This document shows positions 1 to 7,088 of a stretch of DNA of 64,000 nt, one piece after another. The stretch comes from Gammaproteobacteria bacterium (lineage in GTDB: Bacteria > Pseudomonadota > Gammaproteobacteria > Steroidobacterales > Rariloculaceae): NCBI GenBank assembly GCA_036381015.1, contig DASVDR010000011.1:1-64000 (forward strand). Reading direction: 5' to 3'. The position numbers were made by a program, and so were the translations under genes. How positions within the stretch are numbered: the stretch's first letter is position 1; every line of letters begins with the position of its first letter. The notes under the pieces are model-generated. The model saw only the letters and a list, made by a program, of their open reading frames with translations. It was not told where the DNA came from and did no database searches.

Positions 1-264
1 CAGCGCAGCATCTCCGGCAGCAGCCAACGCAGTATCTCCGGGAGCAGCCAGCGCAGCATCTCCGGGAGCAGCCAACGCAGTATCTCCGGGAGCAGCCAAC
101 GCAGTATCTCCGGGAGCAGCCAGCGCAGCATCTCGGGCAGCAGCCAGCGCAGCATCTCCGGCAGCAGCCAGCGCAGCATCTCGGGCAGCAGCCAGCGCAG
201 CATCTCCGGCAGCAGTCAGCGCAGCATCTCGGGCAGCAGCCAGCGCAGCATCTCCGGCAGCAGC
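1..264 (+). repeat. 24-bp tandem repeat, eleven copies, coding QRSISGSS
   Basis: Eleven head-to-tail 24-bp units in the reading frame of the host gene. Units differ only at third codon positions (CAG/CAA, AGC/AGT, TCC/TCG, GGC/GGG), so every unit encodes the same octapeptide. Units 6-11 alternate TCG GGC and TCC GGC at codons 5-6, a higher-order 48-bp period; units 2, 4 and 5 share the CAA...AGT...GGG variant. The array probably continues upstream of the window. Confidence 0.95.
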
Positions 265-765
265 CAGCGCAGCGCCTCTACGAATGCCAGCTCAGCCAGC
301 GATCTTGTGGTCTATGGACTCGTAACCGCGGCAAACGAGAGTCGAATCGAAGTCCTTGGTCAGAGCTTGAAGGTGAAACCTAGTATCGCACCCAGTGGGC
401 TAGGTGGTGCGGTTGGAAAGACAGCATACGTTGAGGCCCAAATTCAGGATGGTGCACTCGTTGCGACCAGAATCGACCTATTCGATGAACTATCTGTTCC
501 CGGCGCCAGTACTGTGCTCATAGCAGGTCGAGTAGACCAGGTGAAATCAGCTATCGGTCAGATAGTTGTCGGCGAAATAACGATTGACATCACCTCCGTG
601 CCCGGATTGAGTCTGGAACCTTCTCAAAGCCTTGCTATCGCTGGTATTCAGCCAGTACCGGGCGGCCTAGTTATCGCTCAATCGTTAGTTCATCTTGATG
701 ATCATCTCATTCGGCCTGCTGATCGCGTGGCTGCTGAGGACCTTTCACTAGCCCAAGAGCCGTAG
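1..765 (+). CDS. Repeat-bearing protein with DUF5666-like C-terminal region (5' end outside window)
   Basis: The frame is open from base 1 to the stop at 763-765, so the start lies upstream of the window. Residues 1-88 are eleven perfect copies of QRSISGSS, followed by a degenerate twelfth. The rest has repeated beta-rich stretches of the form VxGxV...EVLGQSLKV...VGKTAYVEAQ and VPGAS...IAGRVDQV...VGEITID, resembling DUF5666/OB-like repeats. That assignment is a pattern resemblance, not a search result. GTG 307 could start a shorter product but would cut off the in-frame repeat, which clearly belongs to the same protein. Base composition is much less GC-rich than the neighbours, which suggests transfer or relaxed constraint. 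The signal peptide, if any, is not visible. Function unknown; a surface or exported protein is plausible. Confidence 0.8.
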   Translation, partial: QRSISGSSQRSISGSSQRSISGSSQRSISGSSQRSISGSSQRSISGSSQRSISGSSQRSISGSSQRSISGSSQRSISGSSQRSISGSSQRSASTNASSASDLVVYGLVTAANESRIEVLGQSLKVKPSIAPSGLGGAVGKTAYVEAQIQDGALVATRIDLFDELSVPGASTVLIAGRVDQVKSAIGQIVVGEITIDITSVPGLSLEPSQSLAIAGIQPVPGGLVIAQSLVHLDDHLIRPADRVAAEDLSLAQEP

Positions 766-783
766 AGACTAGAGATCAAATTC

Positions 784-1611
784 CTAACGTTCATTTGTGA
801 CTGACCGCAAAGATACTAGGTACTCCTCAACCTTCCGCTGAGTTACTCGGTTTGTAATCTCAGCGCGGACTGCGTCGAGGCCGGGTGGTTCGCTGGTGCG
901 ACGGTCCTCTAAGAGGATCACGTGCCAGCCGAACTGTGTTTCGACGGGTTCAGACGAGAACGTGCCCACTTCCATTGCGCTGACGGCGGCGGCAAACGGC
1001 GCGACCATCGAGTCGGAGGTGAACCAACCGAGATCGCCGCCGTTCGAATCGGCCGAGGGATCGGTGGAGCGCTCCTGAGCTAGCTCGGCGAAGTCGGCGC
1101 CGCCCTGAAGGTCTGCGATCACAGCCTTCGCCTCGTCCTCCGATTCGACGAGAATATGGCGGGCTTTGTGCTCGGTCGTCGCAAACTCGGAGGCGCTCGC
1201 CTGATACTCCGCTTGAAGCTCTTCTTCGCTCGGGGGATTCTCTTCAACGAACCGATTGACCATCGATCGAGCTAGAACCTGCAATCTCTGCAACTCGAGC
1301 TGTACGGCAATCGGCTCTTCGTTAGGCAGGCCGCGTTCTTCCGCTTCGTCCGCGAGTGCCTCCAGGTTGGCGAGACTTTCCAGAATGGCTTCGCGCTCCT
1401 GATCGGTGAGCTGCTCGGGAGACTTCTGAAGCACGTTCGTCGCGTAATAGCGAAAGAACGATTCGCGCACCGGTGTACCGTCGGAGGCCTGTAAAGTCGC
1501 GGACCCCAGGGGATCCGCCGTAGATGCTGCGTCTGTCGCGTCGTTCGATTGCGTGCAGCCGAGCACCGACATCGAAACGGCAGCGACGGCGATAATCCCT
1601 CTGGAGTACAT
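784..1611 (-). CDS. Parvulin-type peptidylprolyl isomerase lipoprotein (PpiC family)
   Basis: A 275-residue protein whose N-terminus is a lipoprotein signal with lipobox VLGC (cysteine near residue 19), so it is probably anchored to a periplasm-facing membrane. Residues about 145-245 form a parvulin domain: ARHILVESEDEA, ADFAELAQERSTDPS, GGDLGWF, and FGWHVILLEDRR at the end. The middle region is helical and charged, as in SurA/PrsA-like chaperone arms. It is the last gene of a minus-strand operon after yciB, yciI and bolA, with 18 bases to bolA, and converges on the repeat-protein gene with almost no gap. It likely assists folding of exported proteins; substrate unknown. Confidence 0.88.
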   Translation of the reverse strand: MYSRGIIAVAAVSMSVLGCTQSNDATDAASTADPLGSATLQASDGTPVRESFFRYYATNVLQKSPEQLTDQEREAILESLANLEALADEAEERGLPNEEPIAVQLELQRLQVLARSMVNRFVEENPPSEEELQAEYQASASEFATTEHKARHILVESEDEAKAVIADLQGGADFAELAQERSTDPSADSNGGDLGWFTSDSMVAPFAAAVSAMEVGTFSSEPVETQFGWHVILLEDRRTSEPPGLDAVRAEITNRVTQRKVEEYLVSLRSVTNER

Positions 1612-1631
1612 GCCTAGTCCTCGCGTGGTAA

Positions 1632-1913
1632 TCAGTCTTTCTTGGCAGGGGAGGGCGCGAAAGCCACCAGGCTCAGCGCATGAATTTCCGTCTTCATGAG
1701 ATCGTCGAGCGCTTCGTACACCATCCGATGGCGCGTGAGAGGATTCGTCCCCGCGAAGCGCTTGGATACGATGCGCACCTTGAAGTGCCCTTTACCTTCT
1801 CGTGCACCCGGATGTCCCACATGCAGCCGGCTTTCGTCGATGACGTCCAGCTCTTCCGGTTGGAAAGCGGCTTCGAGACGGGCGCGGATCGCCGAGACGC
1901 GGCTGTCGTTCAT
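1632..1913 (-). CDS. bolA: BolA family protein
   Basis: A 93-residue protein covering the whole BolA fold: RARLEAAF near the N-terminus, the central VIDESRLHVGH segment with a conserved histidine, and GHFKVRIVSKRFAG...RHRMVYEALDDLM with IHALSL at the C-terminus. BolA proteins work with monothiol glutaredoxins in iron-sulfur cluster trafficking and affect cell shape and stress response in E. coli. The start ATG overlaps the stop of yciI (ATGA), so the two are probably translationally coupled. No monothiol glutaredoxin gene is in the window. Whether this is BolA proper or the IbaG paralogue is not settled by the sequence alone. Confidence 0.88.
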   Translation of the reverse strand: MNDSRVSAIRARLEAAFQPEELDVIDESRLHVGHPGAREGKGHFKVRIVSKRFAGTNPLTRHRMVYEALDDLMKTEIHALSLVAFAPSPAKKD

Positions 1914-2209
1914 GGAAGTGTTTGCAGTACCGGCTGAATTTCAACGGCTGCGAATACGCCTTCGACCGAGTAGGGGTCGCGTGACACCCAGTCTCGAGCC
2001 GCTTCGAGCGACGAAAATTCGGCGATGATGAGGCTGCCGGTGAAACCGGCCGGCCCGGGATCCGGGCTATCGATGGCCGGGTGCGGACCGGCAAATACCA
2101 TTCGCCCCTCGTCGACGAGCTGCTCGACGTACTGCAAATGGCGGGGGCGCGCAGCGGCCCGCTTTGACGAGCTGCTCTCGATATCTCGGCCGAATATGGC
2201 GTAGAGCAT
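1910..2209 (-). CDS. yciI: YciI family protein
   Basis: A 99-residue protein beginning MLYAIFGRD and matching YciI/YCII-domain proteins: R-x-x-HLxYVEQLVDEGRMVFAGPH and SLIIAEFSSLEAARDWVSRDPY. The frame is open far upstream, but ATG 2209 gives the family's length and N-terminus and sits 5 bases after yciB, so it is preferred. The fold is ferredoxin-like, related to muconolactone isomerase; the conserved His and Asp suggest an enzyme, but the biological reaction of YciI is unknown. It lies between yciB and bolA, the usual gammaproteobacterial order. Confidence 0.88.
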   Translation of the reverse strand: MLYAIFGRDIESSSSKRAAARPRHLQYVEQLVDEGRMVFAGPHPAIDSPDPGPAGFTGSLIIAEFSSLEAARDWVSRDPYSVEGVFAAVEIQPVLQTLP

Positions 2210-2214
2210 CTCGA

Positions 2215-2766
2215 TCAAGCCTCCTCTTGGCTTTCGCCGTGACCCGAAGTTCGGGCGGCTATCCAGATCCCTTGCCCCAAAGCCGTGAGGAGCGTAAGTC
2301 CGAGCATTCCGAACAGCTTGAAATTCACCCACGTGTCTTCGTCGAAGTTGTACACCACGTAGAGGTTGGCGGCACCGAGAAAGACGAAGTTTGCTACCCA
2401 AATCATGTTGAGCTGCCGCCACATTCTGGCATCGAGCCGCACTGCGTGCCCCATCACCCGCTCGATCAGGTTCTTCTCGCCGATAAATTCGCTGCCGAGC
2501 AATGCAACTGCGAACAACCAGTTGACTATGGTGGGCTTCCACTGAATGAATATCGGATCGCGCAGCAGCAGCGTGATACCGCCGAGCACCGCAACGATGG
2601 CGCTCGAGGCGAGCAGCATTTTGCTGATCGTCCGTTGCCGGAACCACTGAATCGCCATTTGGACGCCCATCGCGAGAATGATCGCCGCAGTCGCCCAGTA
2701 GATGCCGGCGAGCTTGTAAACGACGAAAAATACGACAATGGGAGCAAAATCAATCAGTAGCTGCAT
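2215..2766 (-). CDS. yciB: Inner membrane protein YciB (septation protein A, IspZ)
   Basis: A 183-residue protein with about five hydrophobic segments, starting MQLLIDFAPIVVFFVVYKLAG, which is the characteristic YciB N-terminus. Later conserved pieces include KPTIVNWLFA, GEKNLIERVMG, LNMIWVANFVFLGAANLYV and WVNFKLFG. Family members sit in the inner membrane and influence cell envelope integrity and septation in enterics. The final residues are charged (ESQEEA). First gene of a minus-strand operon with yciI, bolA and the PpiC lipoprotein gene; divergent from yciO with 180 bases between the start codons. Confidence 0.92.
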   Translation of the reverse strand: MQLLIDFAPIVVFFVVYKLAGIYWATAAIILAMGVQMAIQWFRQRTISKMLLASSAIVAVLGGITLLLRDPIFIQWKPTIVNWLFAVALLGSEFIGEKNLIERVMGHAVRLDARMWRQLNMIWVANFVFLGAANLYVVYNFDEDTWVNFKLFGMLGLTLLTALGQGIWIAARTSGHGESQEEA

Positions 2767-2800
2767 GTGCGGGGATGCGGGGGATGGGGGAGATCAGCAG

Positions 2801-2845
2801 ATGTTAACCCAAGTCGGTGCGGGGCTCATCGTGCGCACGCGCTAG
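2801..2845 (+). other. Candidate 14-codon leader ORF upstream of yciO
   Basis: ATG at 2801 opens a 14-codon frame (MLTQVGAGLIVRTR) ending with TAG at 2843-2845, 12 bases before a terminator-like hairpin. A G-rich stretch (GGGGGAG) lies about ten bases upstream and could bind the ribosome. Together with the hairpin it looks like a leader-peptide attenuator. The peptide has no run of a single regulatory codon, so this is tentative. Confidence 0.3.
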
Positions 2846-2856
2846 AGCCGCCGGGC

Positions 2857-2885
2857 GGCCTTCGACCTTGGGCGAAGGCCTTTTT
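2857..2885 (+). terminator. Intrinsic terminator-like hairpin in yciO leader
   Basis: GGCCTTCG (2857-2864) pairs perfectly with CGAAGGCC (2873-2880) around an 8-base loop and is followed at once by TTTTT (2881-2885). The T-run is on the plus strand, so it would stop transcripts heading into yciO. No plus-strand gene lies just upstream, which argues for an attenuator rather than an end-of-operon terminator. Confidence 0.65.
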
Positions 2886-2946
2886 CGCCTCGCCGGCCCG
2901 CCGCTCACCAGGCAGGCGGCGCCGGAAAGCGTCTTACAATGAGCCG

Positions 2947-3570
2947 GTGAGCCAGTTCTTCAAGATCCATCCCGTAAATCCCCAGCGCAGGCTGCTGGAG
3001 CGGGCCGCGGAGATTCTGCGCGAAGGCGGCGTCATCGTCTATCCGACCGACTCGAGTTACGCGCTCGGGTGCCGGCTCGCCGACAAGGCGGCGGTCGACC
3101 GAATCCGCCGCATTCGGGCTGCCGACTTGGACCACGAGTTCACGCTCGTGTGCCGGGATCTCTCCGAGATCTCCAACTATGCACGCGTCGACAACCGTGC
3201 TTACCGGATGCTTCGGGCGCTTACGCCGGGGCCCTACACGTTCATTCTGCGCGCCACGCATGAGGCGCCGAGGCGGCTTCGGGACCCGAAAAAGCGCTCG
3301 ATCGGAATTCGCGTGCCTGACCACAAGATCGTGTCCGCGCTTCTCGACGTGCTCGGCGAGCCGATTACGAGCTCGACTCTGCTTCTGCCTGGCGACGCGC
3401 TGCCCGTTTCCGATGCGGAAGCCGTGCGCGGCCGCCTGGAGCGGCAAGTCGATGCGATCATCGACGGCGGAACCTGTGGCCTGGAGCCGACAACGGTCCT
3501 CGATCTGACCGATGGCAACGTCACCGTGGTACGGCAGGGGAAGGGAGACGCCTCCGCCTTCCTGTCCTGA
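2947..3570 (+). CDS. yciO: YciO family protein (Sua5/YciO/YrdC domain)
   Basis: GTG 2947 gives a 207-residue protein starting VSQFFKIHPVNPQ, close to the E. coli YciO start; an upstream in-frame ATG at 2767 would add unrelated sequence that crosses the leader hairpin. Family pieces are EILREGGVIVYPTDSSYALGC, TLVCRDLSEIS, TPGPYTFIL, KRSIGIRVPDH, EPITSSTLLLPG and the C-terminal PTTVLDLTD. YrdC-type proteins make threonylcarbamoyl-AMP for tRNA t6A37; YciO is a paralogue with weaker or uncertain activity. It starts a plus-strand run with the site-2 protease, scpA, scpB and rluB. Confidence 0.9.
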   Translation: MSQFFKIHPVNPQRRLLERAAEILREGGVIVYPTDSSYALGCRLADKAAVDRIRRIRAADLDHEFTLVCRDLSEISNYARVDNRAYRMLRALTPGPYTFILRATHEAPRRLRDPKKRSIGIRVPDHKIVSALLDVLGEPITSSTLLLPGDALPVSDAEAVRGRLERQVDAIIDGGTCGLEPTTVLDLTDGNVTVVRQGKGDASAFLS

Positions 3571-3588
3571 ATCCCGCGCGCGACCGCG

Positions 3589-3594
3589 TATAAT
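3589..3594 (+). promoter_or_regulatory. Perfect -10 box just before the site-2 protease start
   Basis: TATAAT at 3589-3594 ends six bases before ATG 3601, and no Shine-Dalgarno sequence lies between them. Transcription from this box would begin at or next to the A of the ATG, giving a leaderless message. A -35 element is weak (CCTGAA/CTGAAT at about the right distance). Confidence 0.45.
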
Positions 3595-3600
3595 GCGCCG

Positions 3601-4269
3601 ATGCCCCCGATAGACATCGCCTCGGTCCTGTACGACCTCTCGGTCGCAGCCGTGCCAATTCTTTTTGCTATCACGCTGCACGAGGTCGCACACGGGTGGA
3701 TCGCGAAGCTATTCGGGGATCCCACCGCGCAATTTGCCGGCCGCCTCACACTGAACCCCCTGAAGCACGTAGATCCGATCGGCACCGTCGTTCTGCCGAT
3801 CGTGCTCCTCTTCCTCGGCGGCCCGATTTTCGGTTGGGCCAAACCCGTGCCGGTCTCGTTCGCGAATCTCCGCAATCCTCGGCGCGACATGATTCTCGTC
3901 GCCGCAGCGGGTCCGGGCTCGAACCTGCTGATGGCGCTCGGGTGGGCTCTTTTGGCGGCCGTCCAACTCTCGGTCCTGCAGATCGGCGGCGCGATCGGCG
4001 ACTGGATCGTCGATGCGTGCACCGTGGGTATCCTGATCAACGTGATCCTGGCGGTCTTCAACATGCTGCCGATCCCGCCGCTCGACGGCGGGCGCGTGCT
4101 CGCGGGCCTGTTGCCGCCGAGCGGTGCTCGGGTGCTCAATCAGATCGAGCCGTTCGGCATTCTCATCGTGCTCGTGCTCCTCATGACGGTGCTGTGGCAG
4201 GTCATCGAGCCGGCGATCCTGTTTTTCAACGACTTCTTCGTCTCCATCGCGGGGATATACGGAAATTGA
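3601..4269 (+). CDS. Site-2 protease (M50) family membrane protein
   Basis: A 222-residue polytopic protein with the zinc-protease signature HEVAH (His27, Glu28, His31) inside the first membrane helix and the second M50 motif NMLPIPPLDGGR about 130 residues later, whose Asp is the third zinc ligand. NPLKHVDPIGT and GWAKPVPVSF are also conserved. It lacks the PDZ domain of RseP and belongs to the small YwhC/Rip3-like group usually next to scpAB. It cleaves within membranes; the substrate is unknown. About five hydrophobic helices. It ends 8 bases before the scpA GTG. A consensus -10 box abuts its start. Confidence 0.9.
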   Translation: MPPIDIASVLYDLSVAAVPILFAITLHEVAHGWIAKLFGDPTAQFAGRLTLNPLKHVDPIGTVVLPIVLLFLGGPIFGWAKPVPVSFANLRNPRRDMILVAAAGPGSNLLMALGWALLAAVQLSVLQIGGAIGDWIVDACTVGILINVILAVFNMLPIPPLDGGRVLAGLLPPSGARVLNQIEPFGILIVLVLLMTVLWQVIEPAILFFNDFFVSIAGIYGN

Positions 4270-4277
4270 CCGCCGAC

Positions 4278-5180
4278 GTGAAACAATCCGAGCGGCCGCG
4301 CCTGCGGCTGGTGCCGCAGGTTCCGCCGCCGTTGCACGATGAAGCGAACGCGCCGGCGCAAACCGAAATGCCGTTCGCCATCGTAGAGGGCGAGCCGATC
4401 ACTCAGCTGCCGAGAGATCTCTACATCCCGCCATACGCGCTCGAGGTCTTCCTCGAAGCCTTCGAGGGTCCCCTCGATCTGCTTCTTTACCTGATCCGAC
4501 GGCAGAATCTCGACATCCTCGATATCCCGATCGCCGAGATCTCGCGGCAGTACGTCGAGTACATCGAGCTGATGAAGGAGATGCAATTCGAGCTCGTCGG
4601 CGAATATCTGGTCATGGCCGCGACGCTCGCCGAGATCAAGTCGCGCATGCTGCTGCCGCGCGCGGAGTCGCAGGAAGAAGAGGAAGAGGATCCGCGCGCG
4701 GAGCTCGTTCGTCGCCTTCAGGAATACGAACGATTCAAGAAGGCCGCCGAAGATTTGGATTCGCTCGAGCGGCTCGAGCGCGACGTCATACAGGCATCGG
4801 GCGAGGTCGTCGAGCGGCGCGTCGTCACGAAACTTCCGGACGTCACCCTAAAAGAGATGTTGATCGCCTTCAAAGAGGTGCTGGACCGCTCGAACATGTT
4901 CGCTCACCATCACGTGCAGCGCGAAGCGCTCTCGGTGCGCGAGCGGATGTCGGCCGTGCTGCTTGCCGTGCAGAGCGAGCGCTACGTCGACTTCGTCAAG
5001 CTCTTCGACCCGCTGGAGGGACGCATGGGGGTCACGGTTACTTTTCTCGCGCTTCTGGAGTTGCTCAAGAGTTCTCTCATCGACGTCGTTCAAACAGAGC
5101 CGTACGGGCCGATCCGCGTGCGCAGTGCTCAGTCCCGCCCCGAGGCCGTCCGGCCCGACAACGCGACCGAGCAGGCCTGA
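4278..5180 (+). CDS. scpA: Segregation and condensation protein ScpA
   Basis: GTG 4278, directly after the protease stop, gives 300 residues; the open frame extends far upstream but only as the shadow of the protease gene. The ScpA N-domain is clear from about residue 55: VFLEAFEGPLDLLLYLI, RRQNLDILDIPIAEI, YLVMAATLAEIKSRMLLP, followed by an acidic EEEEED stretch and a helical middle. The C-terminal winged-helix part contains FLALLELLKSSLI. ScpA is the kleisin that joins ScpB and SMC to compact and separate chromosomes. The extra N-terminal 55 residues before the conserved domain are proline-rich and probably flexible. Followed after 8 bases by scpB. Confidence 0.92.
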   Translation: MKQSERPRLRLVPQVPPPLHDEANAPAQTEMPFAIVEGEPITQLPRDLYIPPYALEVFLEAFEGPLDLLLYLIRRQNLDILDIPIAEISRQYVEYIELMKEMQFELVGEYLVMAATLAEIKSRMLLPRAESQEEEEEDPRAELVRRLQEYERFKKAAEDLDSLERLERDVIQASGEVVERRVVTKLPDVTLKEMLIAFKEVLDRSNMFAHHHVQREALSVRERMSAVLLAVQSERYVDFVKLFDPLEGRMGVTVTFLALLELLKSSLIDVVQTEPYGPIRVRSAQSRPEAVRPDNATEQA

Positions 5181-5188
5181 GGCGCTCG

Positions 5189-6244
5189 ATGGACGAGACC
5201 CAGGTCAAGCACGTGCTCGAGGCTGCGCTGTTGGCAGCCGGTCGTCCGCTTTCGCTGGATACGCTCGCCTCGCTCTTCGCGACGAAAGCGTCCGAGCTCG
5301 ACAAGACCATGCTGAAGGCTGCGCTCGATGCCCTCGCGGAGGATTACCGGGAAAGGGGGATCGAGCTGAAAGAGGTCGCGAGCGGTTACCGCATCCAGAT
5401 CCGGCGCTCGATGAGCGACTGGCTCACGCCCCTTTGGGAGGAACGAGCGCCTCGGTACACCCGTGCCCTGCTCGAGACGCTTGCGCTGGTCGCGTATCGC
5501 CAGCCGATCACCCGAGCCGAGATCGAGGAAGTGCGCGGCGTCGCCGTGAGCACGAACATCATCCGTACATTGATGGAGAGAAACTGGATTCGTGTCGTGG
5601 GACACCGTGACGTTCCCGGCAAGCCCGCGATGTTCGGGACGACGAAGGAGTTCCTCGACTACTTTGGGCTGCGCAAGCTCGAAGACCTGCCTCCGCTCGC
5701 CGATATCAAGGACGGGCTTCCGGAGCTCAGCCCTCAAAGCGATCTCATCGACGCCCTCGTCGTGACCGAAGAAGGGGGAACGGCAGAAGTCGACGCCGAC
5801 GCGCACGGCCCAACGGCGGCCGCCGCCTCGGAGGCGTCCGGACAGGCTGCGGAGCAGCGGCCAGCCGAAGCGACGACAGGATCTGAGCAGACAGAAGCGG
5901 CAGCAGAGTCGGCGCCGATCGAGGCGTCGGCAGCGCCCGAGCCGACCGAAGCGGACGCAGAGTCGGAGCCGACCGAAGCGCACGCGGAGTCGGAGCCGAC
6001 CGAAGCAAACGCGGAGCCGGAGCCGATCGAAGCCGAGGCATTGTCCGAGTTGATCGAAGCAGCCGAGCGACCGGCGGAGGAGCCCGAGCCGGCGGCGACG
6101 GCTCTCGAAGCGCTCTCCGAGCCCGACGACGAAGCCCCGTCGCTTCGCCTTCGGGATGCCGCCGAGCCTTTTGCGAGCGACGAGAGCGAGGGCGACGAGA
6201 GCGCGGACGACGACGAGGAGCTGACCAAGGTCGAAGCGCGTTGA
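5189..6244 (+). CDS. scpB: Segregation and condensation protein ScpB with long acidic tail
   Basis: Residues 1-190 are a normal ScpB: two winged-helix units with VLEAALLAAGRPLSLDTLASLF, LLETLALVAYRQPITRAEIEEVRGV and GHRDVPGKPAMFGTTKEFLDYFGL, the last two being strongly conserved. Residues about 195-351 form a low-complexity Glu/Ala/Pro-rich tail with a 9-residue unit (ESEPTEAxA) repeated about three to four times, ending DESADDDEELTKVEAR. Typical ScpB is about 180-250 residues, so the tail roughly doubles the protein. ScpB dimers bind ScpA and SMC. It is followed 31 bases later by rluB. Confidence 0.92.
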   Translation: MDETQVKHVLEAALLAAGRPLSLDTLASLFATKASELDKTMLKAALDALAEDYRERGIELKEVASGYRIQIRRSMSDWLTPLWEERAPRYTRALLETLALVAYRQPITRAEIEEVRGVAVSTNIIRTLMERNWIRVVGHRDVPGKPAMFGTTKEFLDYFGLRKLEDLPPLADIKDGLPELSPQSDLIDALVVTEEGGTAEVDADAHGPTAAAASEASGQAAEQRPAEATTGSEQTEAAAESAPIEASAAPEPTEADAESEPTEAHAESEPTEANAEPEPIEAEALSELIEAAERPAEEPEPAATALEALSEPDDEAPSLRLRDAAEPFASDESEGDESADDDEELTKVEAR

Positions 6245-6275
6245 ATCGGCGCGCCGCGCGCCGAGCGGACCGACC

Positions 6276-7028
6276 GTGGCCGAAAGAATTCAAAAGGTGC
6301 TGGCCGACGCGGGCGTCGCGTCGCGCCGCGTGATCGAGCGCTGGATTGCCGAAGGGCGCGTTGCGGTCGACGGCCGGGTCGCGAAGCCGGGCGACCGCCT
6401 CGAAGGCACCGAGCGGGTCGTCGTCAACGGTCGGCTCGTCCGCTTGAAGCCCGCCGCCGGGCGGCATGCGCACCTGGCCTACTACAAGCCGGCCGGTGAG
6501 GTCACGACGACGGCCGACCCGGAGCGCCGCGCGAAGGTCTTCGACCGCCTGCCGCGCGCGCCGCGCGGCCGCTGGATCAGCGTCGGCCGCTTGGACCTCA
6601 ACACGTCGGGCCTTCTGCTGTTCACCACCGACGGCGAGCTTGCGCATCGTCTGATGCATCCGCGCTACGAGATCACGAGGGAATACGCCGTACGCGTGCT
6701 CGGCTCGCCGGACGAAGCGCAACTGCACCGCTTGCGCCGCGGCGTCGTGCTCGACGACGGCCTCGCGGCATTCGACAGCATCGAGCCGCGAGGCGGGAGC
6801 GGCCGGAACACATGGCTGCACGTCGTGCTGAAGGAAGGCCGGAAACGCGAAGTGCGGCGCATGTTCGACGCGGTGGGTTTGCCGGTGAGCCGGCTGATTC
6901 GCGTGCGCTACGGCCCGGTGCGCCTCGGCCGCATGACGCGCGGCGGGATACGCCCTTTGACGCAGGCCGAGGCCGGCGCGCTTTACGCCGCCGTCGACCT
7001 GCCGCCGCCTCGCGCCGGCGGCGAATGA
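6276..7028 (+). CDS. rluB: 23S rRNA pseudouridine synthase, RluB/RsuA family
   Basis: GTG 6276 starts MAERIQKVLADAGVASRR, the S4-type RNA-binding domain (residues 1-58). The catalytic motif GRLDLNTSGLLLFT carries the nucleophilic Asp107, and LKEGRKREVRRMFDAVG is the RsuA-type C-terminal signature. RluB modifies U2605 of 23S rRNA; assignment to RluB rather than RluE or RsuA rests on the S4 domain and the scpAB neighbourhood, where rluB is the usual partner. The protein is 250 residues and lacks the long basic tail seen in many RluB proteins. Confidence 0.85.
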   Translation: MAERIQKVLADAGVASRRVIERWIAEGRVAVDGRVAKPGDRLEGTERVVVNGRLVRLKPAAGRHAHLAYYKPAGEVTTTADPERRAKVFDRLPRAPRGRWISVGRLDLNTSGLLLFTTDGELAHRLMHPRYEITREYAVRVLGSPDEAQLHRLRRGVVLDDGLAAFDSIEPRGGSGRNTWLHVVLKEGRKREVRRMFDAVGLPVSRLIRVRYGPVRLGRMTRGGIRPLTQAEAGALYAAVDLPPPRAGGE

Positions 7029-7088
7029 GCGCGTGCGACCGTCCGTTCGCCGCAGCGCTCGCGCGCCCGTCGGCCGCTCGACCTCCGT

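Noticed and set aside
1-264. Regular 24-bp repeats that might look like a CRISPR array
   Set aside because: Units are contiguous with no spacers, stay in one reading frame and differ only at third codon positions, so they are a coding repeat.
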